From contig JAZRPO010000080.1 in the NCBI GenBank assembly GCA_045649265.1, forward strand, positions 1 to 41,994: a DNA stretch of 41,994 bases, read 5' to 3'. Position numbers and translations under genes: made by a program. The DNA comes from SIG480 sp045649265 (lineage in GTDB: Bacteria; Bacillota; Clostridia; Oscillospirales; JAAYXM01). The first letter of the stretch is position 1. Every line of letters begins with the position of its first letter. The notes beneath the pieces were generated by a model. That model did no database searches and was not told where the DNA came from. It saw only the letters and a program-made list of their open reading frames with translations. Positions 1 through 6,997 of the stretch are shown piece after piece.

Positions 1-1
1 G

Positions 2-1252
2 TATGAAAACCCGAAGCTTCGCAACGAAATGGCTGAAAAGCTTCTTGCAAAAGCGCGTGTGAAATACTCTTTTGAGGCGATGGTCAAAAATCAGATATCT
101 ATTTATCAGGCAGTTCTTGAAAGACGGAAAAATGCGGCAAACGCAAACAGAGTTGTGGTTTGTGGTTCATACGGCAGAGGAAACGCGGGCGATGATGCTA
201 TTTTAAAAGCAGTTGTGCGTGGAATACATGAGGTTGAAAACACGGCAGAAGTCTGTGTTATGTCAAAGAATCCCAGGCAAACGCGTCTGCGTTATAAGGT
301 AAGAGCTATCCACACCTTTAATGTTTTGCGGATGCTACTTGAAATGAGAAGGTCAAAGCTGTATATAAACGGTGGAGGAAGCCTGATTCAGGACTCTACC
401 TCAAGCCGTTCGCTGTATTTCTATTTATTCACCCTGAAAGCAGCAAAGCTGTCCTCGTGCGATGTTATGATGTATGGCTGCGGAATAGGCCCTGTAACGC
501 GGAAGAACAATCGCCGCCTTGCAGCTCGGGTGATCGATAAAAATGTTGACTGCATAACCCTGCGTGACCCCGATTCGTATGACGAATTAAAGGAGATGGG
601 AGTAAAGAGACCGAGAATGTTTCTTGCGGCTGACCCTACTCTTGAAATAATTCCTGCGGCCGAGCGCGAGATTGAAAGAGTTTTTGAAAAAGAAGGGCTT
701 TCTCTTTCTGAAAGCTATCTGTGCCTTGCAATGCGAAACTGGAAAAACATTGATGAAAAAATTCCTCATATCGTTTCAGTTTCAAAGTATGCAGCCGAGC
801 GCTACGGTCTTAAAATTGCGCTTATTCCGATGGAGAGGGCGCGTGATATTGAGACTGCAGAGCGAATAAAGAAAGAAATAGGCGAGGATGCCGTCATCAT
901 AAGGGGAGAATACGATGTTCATACCGTCATCGGTATTCTTTCGAAAATGCGTATTATCATGGCGATGCGCCTCCATGCGCTTGTTTTTGGTGCAGGGCAG
1001 GGAGTTGCTACTATAGGCATTGCCTATGACCACAAGGTCACAGGGTTTATGAACTACATCGGGCGTGAAATGTGTGTTCCGTATGAAGCGTGTTCGTCAG
1101 ATATACTCAAAGGTTTTATAGACAGAACGATGAGCGATACGGAATACGGAAAAAATATGCTTTTTGCGTGTCAGAAAATGCGCGAAAATGAGAAGGAAAA
1201 CAAAAAACACCTCTGTGAGTTTTTTAGAAAAGAAGGAAAAGAAAATGAATAA
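2..1252 (+). CDS. Glycosyltransferase tail fused to CsaB-like polysaccharide pyruvyl transferase (5' partial)
   Basis: The reading frame is open to the left edge, so the gene starts outside the window. About 40 residues precede the pyruvyltransferase domain and resemble the C-terminal helix of a GT4 glycosyltransferase (KARVKYSFEAMVKNQISIYQ). The pyruvyltransferase domain starts at VVVCGSYGRGNAGDDAILKA and carries the family marks NGGGSLIQDSTS, GCGIGPV and MRLHALVFG. CsaB-type enzymes move pyruvate from phosphoenolpyruvate to cell-wall polysaccharide, which in many Bacillota anchors SLH-domain proteins. The stop overlaps the next glycosyltransferase start by 8 nt, so the two are probably translationally coupled in a wall-glycan operon. 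The ATG at 29 is an internal methionine with no ribosome binding site. The domain call is firm; the fusion is inferred from the visible tail only. Confidence 0.82.
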   Translation, partial: YENPKLRNEMAEKLLAKARVKYSFEAMVKNQISIYQAVLERRKNAANANRVVVCGSYGRGNAGDDAILKAVVRGIHEVENTAEVCVMSKNPRQTRLRYKVRAIHTFNVLRMLLEMRRSKLYINGGGSLIQDSTSSRSLYFYLFTLKAAKLSSCDVMMYGCGIGPVTRKNNRRLAARVIDKNVDCITLRDPDSYDELKEMGVKRPRMFLAADPTLEIIPAAEREIERVFEKEGLSLSESYLCLAMRNWKNIDEKIPHIVSVSKYAAERYGLKIALIPMERARDIETAERIKKEIGEDAVIIRGEYDVHTVIGILSKMRIIMAMRLHALVFGAGQGVATIGIAYDHKVTGFMNYIGREMCVPYEACSSDILKGFIDRTMSDTEYGKNMLFACQKMRENEKENKKHLCEFFRKEGKENE

Positions 1253-2396
1253 AATCGTATGCCTTGCAACGAGCTGCTATCATCCGTTCCCGACTCGCAA
1301 GCAGCATGTCATGAACAGAATTGCATCGGACGAAATTTTGTATTTTGACCCCCCTGTCACATATCTTGCTCCGTTTAAAGACAAGAGTGCATGGCAAAGG
1401 CTTTTTATGTACAGAAAAAAAGGAGAGCGCGCGCGTGACAACCTCACCGTATATGCAACTCCGCCCGTTCTTCCGTTTTTCAATAAGTTCAGATTCATAA
1501 ACAAGCTCAATCAGAAAAAAATTGCTCGGTTTGTCCGCAAAAAAATGAAGCAGCACGGGTTTGAAGCCCCGATCCTCTGGTGCTATTCGCCGACATCGGC
1601 AGATGCCGCACCCCACATTCCGCACAATGGTTTGGTTTATGATTGTGTTGACAGGCACAGCGCCTATAAAGGCTTTATAGATGAAGCTACTGTCAATTCT
1701 CTCGAACGTGACCTTGCAACAAATGCTGATACGGTTTTTGCTACGGCGAAGGGCTTGTATGATACATTGTCGCAGTATAACGAAAAAACAGTTATGCTTC
1801 CAAACGGTGTAAACTTTGAGCATTTTTACAGTGCGGTGACAGAAAAGTATGAAGTCCCTGAGGATATGAAAGGGATATCACACCCGATAATAGGTTTTGT
1901 TGGTATGTTGCAGGAATGTATCGACTATGACAAAATAGAAGCTATTGCAAAAAACTGCCCCCATTGGTCGGTTGTTCTTGTCGGCAAGCCTCTGCCGGGA
2001 GTAAATGTGGATTACCTCAGAAAATATAAGAATATCCATTTTCTCGGCCTTAAAAAATACGACGAGCTTCCGGCATACCTGCAGAATTTTGATGTTTGTC
2101 TTAATGTTTTCCGCGACGGTGAGCTTTCTAAGGATGTAAGCCCGCTTAAATTCTACGAATATCTCGCAACCGGAAAACCTGTTGTAAGCACACCTCAGCC
2201 GGAGCAGGTGCTTGTATATTCCGATGCAGTTTATATAGCATCAACAGAGAGCGAATTTATTGAAATGTGTAAAGCTGCAATGGATGAGCCTGATGACAAA
2301 CGGCAGATGCAGCGAGTTCAGTATGCGCGAGATTGCTCGTGGGATTCCAGAGTCCGGCAGATGGAAGAAATATTGGAACAAAACGGTGTAAGGTAA
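1245..2396 (+). CDS. Glycosyltransferase, TuaH-like/GT4-like
   Basis: A 383-residue cytoplasmic glycosyltransferase. ATG 1245 is preferred because it follows a purine-rich AGAAGGAAAAG site; an upstream in-frame ATG at 1164 lies inside the preceding gene. The N-terminus (MNKIVCLATSCYHPFPTRKQ) and the middle segment VFATAKGLYDTLSQYN followed by LPNGVNFEHF are typical of GT-B fold enzymes that transfer nucleotide-sugars during wall polymer assembly. The donor-site region KFYEYLATGKPVVSTPQPE matches the nucleotide-sugar binding helix of GT4 proteins. The closest named family I recall is TuaH of teichuronic acid synthesis. It overlaps the CsaB-like gene by 8 nt and is followed at once by a terminator, so it ends the operon. 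Donor and acceptor sugars cannot be told. Confidence 0.8.
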   Translation: MNKIVCLATSCYHPFPTRKQHVMNRIASDEILYFDPPVTYLAPFKDKSAWQRLFMYRKKGERARDNLTVYATPPVLPFFNKFRFINKLNQKKIARFVRKKMKQHGFEAPILWCYSPTSADAAPHIPHNGLVYDCVDRHSAYKGFIDEATVNSLERDLATNADTVFATAKGLYDTLSQYNEKTVMLPNGVNFEHFYSAVTEKYEVPEDMKGISHPIIGFVGMLQECIDYDKIEAIAKNCPHWSVVLVGKPLPGVNVDYLRKYKNIHFLGLKKYDELPAYLQNFDVCLNVFRDGELSKDVSPLKFYEYLATGKPVVSTPQPEQVLVYSDAVYIASTESEFIEMCKAAMDEPDDKRQMQRVQYARDCSWDSRVRQMEEILEQNGVR

Positions 2397-2407
2397 AATA
2401 ACTTAAC

Positions 2408-2446
2408 ACAGCCTTGCGAAAGCCATTCGCAAGGCTGTTCTCTTTT
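2408..2446 (+). terminator. Rho-independent terminator of the wall-glycan operon
   Basis: A 13-bp perfect stem (2408-2420 with 2426-2438, arm ACAGCCTTGCGAA) with a 5-nt loop, followed by a T-rich run on the plus strand. Confidence 0.85.
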
Positions 2447-2460
2447 TATGGAAAAAGCGT

Positions 2461-3039
2461 TTATTTTGCAAGCAAAACAGGCTGGATTTGTTTTTTTTCA
2501 AGAGCATATCTGAGAGTGTCTTCGATTTTCCTCATATCTGCAACGAGCGATGTTGGTTTTGAAAAAGCATCATCCTGTCCATAAGGAACAAGGAAAATAT
2601 TTTTTGTTGCTGAAAGAGTTCCGATGTTCTTCATATTTATTGCAAGACCGTCATTTGTGGAGACGGCGATAATAAGAGGTCGGCCGTTTCGAAGATGTGC
2701 CTTTGCCGCCATGGTAACGGAGGTATCGCATATCCCGCATGCAAGCTTTGCGATGGTGTTGCCTGTGCATGGTGCAATGATTAGAGCATCGAGAAGCTTT
2801 TTCGGGCCTATCGGTTCAGCATCATATATGGTATGAATGATTTTTCTTTGGCAGATATCCTCTATGGAGCTTACAAACTCCGACGCCTTTCCGAAGCGTG
2901 TATCTGTTGAATAGGCAGTTTGAGACATGATTGGGACAATGTCATATCCGTTTTCTTTCAGTTTTTCGATTTCAGGGACGACTTTGGCAAAGGTACAAAA
3001 GGAACCGGAAAGAGCAAAGCCGACCACGGTTTTCTTCAT
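2461..3039 (-). CDS. spoVFB: Dipicolinate synthase subunit B
   Basis: 192 residues, the normal length for SpoVFB/DpaB. This flavoprotein-like subunit works with SpoVFA in the mother cell to make dipicolinic acid, the calcium chelator of the spore core. It shows the nucleotide-binding start VGFALSGSFCTF and the segment LIIAPCTGNTIAKLACGICD, which is characteristic of this HFCD-fold protein. It lies 3 nt downstream of spoVFA, as in other spore formers. Its presence is direct evidence that the organism makes endospores with the dedicated enzyme instead of the EtfA-based route of some Clostridium species. Confidence 0.93.
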   Translation of the reverse strand: MKKTVVGFALSGSFCTFAKVVPEIEKLKENGYDIVPIMSQTAYSTDTRFGKASEFVSSIEDICQRKIIHTIYDAEPIGPKKLLDALIIAPCTGNTIAKLACGICDTSVTMAAKAHLRNGRPLIIAVSTNDGLAINMKNIGTLSATKNIFLVPYGQDDAFSKPTSLVADMRKIEDTLRYALEKKQIQPVLLAK

Positions 3040-3042
3040 TGA

Positions 3043-3918
3043 TTATTTCCCCCATTCGTTGAGAATATTATAAACAGTACTGCGCAAGCTTTTTGCTGCT
3101 GTAAAGGGGGCTACCTTTCCGGGAAGGGAGAGCGCGTGAACAGTGCGAATATCGAGCTGTTCTGCTGCATCAAAGTCAACTCCGCCCGGAAGCGATGCAA
3201 GGTCACATATTAACGCATCTCTCTTGACTGAAAACAATGCATCTTTGTCAAGGATAAGAGACGGGATTGTGTTAAATATTATATCAAACTCGGAAAGCGA
3301 TGAGGTTATCTCAGCGGTCCTTATCGCTGTATAGCCATAGGCGGAAATCCAGGCAAGGTCTCCTGATTTTCGAGCAGATGCAGTAACAAACGCACCGAAG
3401 CCTTTTAAATAGGAGCAAAGCAGCTTTCCTATATGTCCGAAGCCAAGCACCAGGCATTTTGAGCCATTCAGTGTGCTTTGGCGATGCTGCATGGCAACAG
3501 CAATAGCTCCTTCTGCCGTAGGGACAGAGTTCATAACCGTAAAATCCTCTCGTTCGAGGCAGTCAAAAAGGCGTATCCCGCATCTTCCGGCAGTTTCAAA
3601 TGTTTCATTGTCAATCTTTCCGCCTATAACGGTTTGACCGGTTGAAAAAAGTGAAAAAATTGAGCTGATTGAGTGCTCGGTATCAGAAAACGGAGCATTC
3701 AAATGTCCTTTTTCGGATTTTATTGGTAAAGGCAAAATTATGCAATCCACATTTTTTGAAAGAGAAAAAATATCATCTGAACGTATGATTTCTTTCGGTA
3801 ATGCCGCGTTTTCCATAGCGTATGCAAAAACACGGTGGCCATCGTCTGAAAGGAGCTTTGCAAGCTGTACATGACGCGTATCTCCACCAACAACAGAAAT
3901 GTCGAGTTTCTTTTTCAT
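3043..3918 (-). CDS. spoVFA: Dipicolinate synthase subunit A
   Basis: 291 residues, a Rossmann-fold subunit that converts a lysine-pathway intermediate to dipicolinate in the sporulating mother cell. Two dinucleotide-fold elements are visible: SVVGGDTRHVQLAKLL at the N-terminus and CLVLGFGHIGKLLCSYLKGF near residues 150-172. First gene of spoVFA-spoVFB. The start ATG follows GGAAAGGAAG. A TATAAT-like element lies about 60 nt upstream, but no convincing -35 pairs with it, as would be expected if a sporulation sigma factor (K or E) reads this promoter; that part is inference. Confidence 0.93.
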   Translation of the reverse strand: MKKKLDISVVGGDTRHVQLAKLLSDDGHRVFAYAMENAALPKEIIRSDDIFSLSKNVDCIILPLPIKSEKGHLNAPFSDTEHSISSIFSLFSTGQTVIGGKIDNETFETAGRCGIRLFDCLEREDFTVMNSVPTAEGAIAVAMQHRQSTLNGSKCLVLGFGHIGKLLCSYLKGFGAFVTASARKSGDLAWISAYGYTAIRTAEITSSLSEFDIIFNTIPSLILDKDALFSVKRDALICDLASLPGGVDFDAAEQLDIRTVHALSLPGKVAPFTAAKSLRSTVYNILNEWGK

Positions 3919-4003
3919 ATTAAGTTCTTCCTTTCCGGCGCAGGTTCTGTTTGGATTTTTTACAGTCCGTTACATTATATTGCCGCGAGAAAAGAAATGT
4001 GAA

Positions 4004-4034
4004 AGGCCGCAGCAAAATTCATTTGCTGCGGCCT
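4004..4034 (-). terminator. Terminator of the folT-uppP operon
   Basis: A 13-bp perfect stem (4004-4016 with 4022-4034) with a 5-nt loop. On the minus strand it is followed by a moderately U-rich stretch. It lies between the uppP stop and the spoVFA upstream region. Confidence 0.7.
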
Positions 4035-4054
4035 CTGTTTAAATCCAGGTCAAG

Positions 4055-4876
4055 TTAAAAAATTAAAAAGTATGCAAGCAGAACTATGCCGAGAATAATT
4101 CTGTACCATCCAAAGGCTTTGAAGTCGTGCTTGCGAACATAGCTTGTTAAGAATTTTACTGCAAGCAGTGAAACGACATATGCGACAACCATTGCAATTA
4201 AAAGGAGAAGCCATTCGGATGACGAAACGGTATGTTCGTTCGTAACGATTTTCAAGAAGCTGACTCCGAACATAACGGGGATTGCAAGGAAGAAAGAAAA
4301 CTCTGCACTGAGAGAGCGGGAACATTCGAGAAGCATTGCGCCGAGGATTGTTGCGCCTGAGCGCGAGGTTCCGGGAACGATTGAAAGAACCTGGAAAAGC
4401 CCTATTAAAAGTGCAGTTTTATAGGTCATGTCGTTCATGGAATCAATTCTCGGGGCTTTGCGGTATTTTTCAGCAAGGAGAAATGCTATGCCGTAAAGCA
4501 CGAGCATTGTGCTGACAACGGTTGGGGTGGAGATTGCATCCATCGCATCGTTAAACAGAAGACCCAGAACTGCTGCCGGGATACAGGCAACGATTACCTT
4601 GAACCACATTTGCCATGTGGATTTCTTTTCCTCAGATGTTTTTGAAGGGGAAAATGGATTAAGTTTTTTAAAATAGATGGTAGCAATAGCGAGGATTGCG
4701 CCGAGCTGAATTACATACAGGAAGAGTTGGGAGTTTAAAAAATCGTTCTGCCCGATTCCCATAAACTCGTTTGCAAGTATCATATGCCCCGTACTGCTTA
4801 TGGGAAGCCATTCGGTTATGCCCTCCACTATTCCGAGAATAATTGATTTAATAATATCCAAAAAAATCAACTCCAT
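4055..4876 (-). CDS. uppP: Undecaprenyl-diphosphate phosphatase
   Basis: 273 residues, a polytopic membrane protein of the BacA/UppP family that dephosphorylates undecaprenyl pyrophosphate and so recycles the lipid carrier of peptidoglycan and wall polymers. Both signature motifs are complete: EGITEWLPISSTGH (residues 18-31, with Glu18, Glu22, His31) and PGTSRSG (168-174, with Arg172). About eight hydrophobic segments fit the family. It starts 8 nt after the folT stop, so it is the second gene of an operon headed by the tetrahydrofolate riboswitch. Resistance to bacitracin is the classic overexpression phenotype of the family. Confidence 0.95.
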   Translation of the reverse strand: MELIFLDIIKSIILGIVEGITEWLPISSTGHMILANEFMGIGQNDFLNSQLFLYVIQLGAILAIATIYFKKLNPFSPSKTSEEKKSTWQMWFKVIVACIPAAVLGLLFNDAMDAISTPTVVSTMLVLYGIAFLLAEKYRKAPRIDSMNDMTYKTALLIGLFQVLSIVPGTSRSGATILGAMLLECSRSLSAEFSFFLAIPVMFGVSFLKIVTNEHTVSSSEWLLLLIAMVVAYVVSLLAVKFLTSYVRKHDFKAFGWYRIILGIVLLAYFLIF

Positions 4877-4884
4877 ATGCTTTT

Positions 4885-5415
4885 TTAAAGCTTTTTCGTA
4901 ATTTCGGAAAAGCCTTTAATTACAAAATATAAGAGTGCAACCTCGACAGGTAAAAGGGCAAGATTTTTGACAACCCTCTCGGCGAGAAGAACAATATATG
5001 CGTTCCCGTATAAATTCGAAAGCCAGAACGTATTGAGAAGAATATTTATAAAAATGTTTACGAAAAGACGGGAAAGGATTATGCGCCAGAGCGAAAAACT
5101 TTTTTCATAAAGAAAGATAGCGAAGACTACGCAGGTAAGAATTGTTGAAAGAGTAAAACCGAGATGCAAAGGCCCTGCAGGGCGAATAAAATATGCGACA
5201 AGGTCACATGCAATAGCGGCGATTGAGCCTGTTACGATTCCAAAACGGAACCCGATAATGCCGAGAACAAGGAAAGAAAACGTGAGCTTTAAGGATTGAG
5301 TAACATAGATTGATGCGGAGTTCAAGGCAACGTACAGAGCTACAAGACAGGCACACATAACAAGTGAGTTAACCGATTTAAGCTCTCTTGCTGAAGATTT
5401 TATGCGATTTAACAT
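4885..5415 (-). CDS. folT: Folate-specific ECF transporter S component
   Basis: 176 residues, almost wholly hydrophobic, with about six membrane segments. It fits the substrate-binding S component of an energy-coupling-factor transporter; the shared EcfA/EcfA'/EcfT module is not in this window. The folate specificity comes from the sequence type (LKLTFSFLVLGIIGFRFG, then DLVAYFIRPAGPLHLGF) and, more strongly, from the tetrahydrofolate riboswitch directly upstream. The start codon follows GAGGAGGAC, which is itself buried in a regulatory hairpin. It is followed within 8 nt by uppP. Confidence 0.88.
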   Translation of the reverse strand: MLNRIKSSARELKSVNSLVMCACLVALYVALNSASIYVTQSLKLTFSFLVLGIIGFRFGIVTGSIAAIACDLVAYFIRPAGPLHLGFTLSTILTCVVFAIFLYEKSFSLWRIILSRLFVNIFINILLNTFWLSNLYGNAYIVLLAERVVKNLALLPVEVALLYFVIKGFSEITKKL

Positions 5416-5422
5416 TATTATA

Positions 5423-5461
5423 GTCCTCCTCGTGACTAAAAATTTTCACCACAAAGAGGAC
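5423..5461 (-). promoter_or_regulatory. Ribosome-binding-site sequestering hairpin of folT
   Basis: On the minus strand GUCCUCUUUGUG can pair over 12 bp (with G-U pairs) with CACGAGGAGGAC, which contains the folT Shine-Dalgarno. Its position just after the riboswitch aptamer suggests control at translation initiation. Confidence 0.65.
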
Positions 5462-5477
5462 AGCAAGCCGAGACTTT

Positions 5478-5582
5478 CAGCAGCGGGATGCGAAAATATC
5501 ACGGTAACGCACTCTTGCGCAATTCGTCTGTGCGACAACTCCCCGTTCGCACGGCACTGGCCCGATATTTCCTACTCTGCCT
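5478..5582 (-). promoter_or_regulatory. Tetrahydrofolate (THF-I) riboswitch aptamer
   Basis: Read on the minus strand, the leader holds the conserved THF aptamer parts in order: AGAGUAGG, then CCAGUGCC, GGGGAGUUGUC, GACGAA, GCGUUACCGUG and finally CGCAUCCCGCUG. Helices can be paired by eye: GAAAUAUC with GAUAUUUU, GUGCGA with UCGCAC, and CGCA with UGCG. The class is known to sense reduced folates and to sit ahead of folT or folE in Clostridia, which fits the gene that follows. A covariance-model search (Rfam THF family) would settle it. Confidence 0.88.
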
Positions 5583-5597
5583 TTTTGTGACAAAAAC

Positions 5598-5626
5598 AGT
5601 ATAACACAAAAAAAGAGCTTGCGCAA
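5598..5626 (-). promoter_or_regulatory. Promoter of the riboswitch-folT-uppP transcript
   Basis: TTGCGC (5621-5626), a 17-nt spacer, then TATACT (5598-5603) on the minus strand, about 15 nt ahead of the aptamer. Its -35 lies inside the mscL terminator stem. Confidence 0.6.
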
Positions 5627-5644
5627 CAGCTATTGCACAAGCTC
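5608..5644 (-). terminator. Terminator of mscL
   Basis: A 12-bp stem with one mismatch (5615-5626 with 5633-5644) and a 6-nt loop, followed by seven U on the minus strand. Confidence 0.88.
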
Positions 5645-5655
5645 CGGAATGTATT

Positions 5656-6084
5656 TTATTTTCCTTCCTTGAGAATGTCTCGAATTTCAGAGAGAAGGAC
5701 TTCCTCGTTCGACGGAGCGGGAGGAGCACTCGGCTCGGGCGAAGGTTCTTCCTTTCTGCGCAACTTGTTGATAACCTTAACCGTAATGAAGAGACAGAAG
5801 GCGATAATGAGGAAGCTTATAATGCTGTTTATAAATTTCCCGTACAGTATGGCGTTTACAATTTCCGTTCCGTCATCGGCGATGGTTGATGAGAGCTTCA
5901 AGGCATAGCTTGAAAAATCGAGTCCACCGATAAGGAAACCGACAACCGGCATTATTATATCGTTTACGAGTGAATCAACAATGCTTTTGAAAGCACCACC
6001 GACGACGACACCTATTGCCAGGTCGATTACATTTCCTCTTGAAATAAATTCCTTGAATTCTTCGATAAATTTAATCTTTTTCAT
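5656..6084 (-). CDS. mscL: Large-conductance mechanosensitive channel
   Basis: 142 residues, forming the homopentameric channel that opens under membrane tension during hypo-osmotic shock. It has the N-terminal amphipathic helix, the pore helix FISRGNVIDLAIGVVVGGAF, a second membrane segment and a charged C-terminal helix (VLLSEIRDILKEGK) after a Pro/Ser linker. The second methionine is chosen as start because AAGGGG lies 6 nt upstream; the ATG at 6099 would place that ribosome binding site inside the protein. It lies 24 nt after the lipoprotein gene, so the two are probably cotranscribed. Confidence 0.93.
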   Translation of the reverse strand: MKKIKFIEEFKEFISRGNVIDLAIGVVVGGAFKSIVDSLVNDIIMPVVGFLIGGLDFSSYALKLSSTIADDGTEIVNAILYGKFINSIISFLIIAFCLFITVKVINKLRRKEEPSPEPSAPPAPSNEEVLLSEIRDILKEGK

Positions 6085-6108
6085 TTTTATCCCCTTCATT
6101 TTTATATT

Positions 6109-6684
6109 TTAGTCGCGATAAAGAGCGACATTTTCAACAAAACCATTTTCAGTGTGAATCATAAAGTTATCACCGTTTTCGTTATACCAGCAGTAAATGT
6201 TTTTTGTGCTGTCGGGGCCATCCTTGGAATACTCGCATGAAAGCTCAAGCGGAGTTGAGCTCATTGTGTCTATTGCCGAATCAAGCGCCATGTCCGTTTT
6301 AATAAGCCGGATTTTATCGTCATCGTAACGCCCTGAAAAGGGAATTAGATTTTGCTTTGTGTTAAAGAAAAGCGTTTTGATTTTGAGCTTTTGTTCGTTG
6401 TCAAAAATTACCGAAACTCCGGCAGACTTTGTTTGATTAAAATATGTATAGAATTTAACCAAGCCGAAGTCATCGTATGAAGGCGTAGGCTCACCATAGA
6501 GCGAGTCCAGTTCCTCTTTGGGCTGACCATACCCGACTGCCGAATAAAGAGAATAAAGCTCCTCTTTTGTTTCAGGTGCAGGCAGAGCTTCATTTGGTAT
6601 GTCCGGCGCTTTATCGACTTCCGACTCTAAACAAGATGAAAGAAGAACAACAAGCGCAAGTACTAGTGGGATGAGTTTTTTCAT
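6109..6684 (-). CDS. Putative lipoprotein of unknown function
   Basis: 191 residues. The first 18 form a lipoprotein signal peptide (MKKLIPLVLALVVLLSSC) with lipobox LSSC, so the mature protein should be tethered to the outer face of the membrane through Cys18. The remainder is acidic and has no domain I can name. The middle (YGQPKEELDSLYGEPTPSYDDFG) resembles short SmpA/OmlA-like or DUF-type beta domains in which a Gly-Pro turn precedes a strand, but I would not assign a family. AAGGAG lies 8 nt upstream of the start. It precedes mscL in the same orientation. Confidence 0.75.
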   Translation of the reverse strand: MKKLIPLVLALVVLLSSCLESEVDKAPDIPNEALPAPETKEELYSLYSAVGYGQPKEELDSLYGEPTPSYDDFGLVKFYTYFNQTKSAGVSVIFDNEQKLKIKTLFFNTKQNLIPFSGRYDDDKIRLIKTDMALDSAIDTMSSTPLELSCEYSKDGPDSTKNIYCWYNENGDNFMIHTENGFVENVALYRD

Positions 6685-6777
6685 CGTTTTGTCTCCTTAA
6701 AAACATTTATTTCCACAAATTTCCGCGAAAAAGACGCGAAGCTTTGGAGATAATACTATTGTAAGGGAAGTGATTTT

Positions 6778-6948
6778 ATGATGACTCCCTTTTGGAAGGG
6801 AATGACAGCAGGATTGATTGTTGGAGGAACTGTTGCAGCAGTCGCAATGCCGAAGAAAAACAAAAGCTGCAAATGTATGAAGCACAGCGCAGGGAAAATT
6901 TTAAAAAGCGCAGGAAACGTTATAGACAGCCTGCAATCAATTCTGTAG
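6778..6948 (+). CDS. Small membrane-anchored YtxH-like protein
   Basis: 56 residues, too short for most gene finders. Starts at ATG 6778 behind AAGGGAAG (spacing about 7). The N-terminal half is one hydrophobic glycine-rich helix (MTPFWKGMTAGLIVGGTVAA) followed by MPKKNKSCKCMKHSAGK and a short amphipathic tail ending VIDSLQSIL. This layout (a glycine-rich membrane helix, a basic stop, then a soluble tail) is that of small YtxH/DUF proteins common in Clostridia; I recall similar short proteins but cannot name a function. A TAATACT element lies about 20 nt upstream of the ribosome binding site. Confidence 0.7.
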   Translation: MMTPFWKGMTAGLIVGGTVAAVAMPKKNKSCKCMKHSAGKILKSAGNVIDSLQSIL

Positions 6949-6976
6949 GCATAAAAAGATGTATGCCTTATGCCCG

Positions 6977-6996
6977 AGGCGGAGAACGCTCCGCCT
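6977..6996. terminator. GC-rich hairpin between convergent genes
   Basis: An 8-bp perfect stem AGGCGGAG/CTCCGCCT with a 4-nt loop, immediately after the RACo-like stop on the minus strand. The U-tract is poor on both strands, so it may be a weak bidirectional terminator. Confidence 0.45.
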
Positions 6997-6997
6997 T

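Noticed and set aside
5402..5590. 62-codon plus-strand frame upstream of folT
   Set aside because: It is the antisense of the THF riboswitch and has no ribosome binding site.
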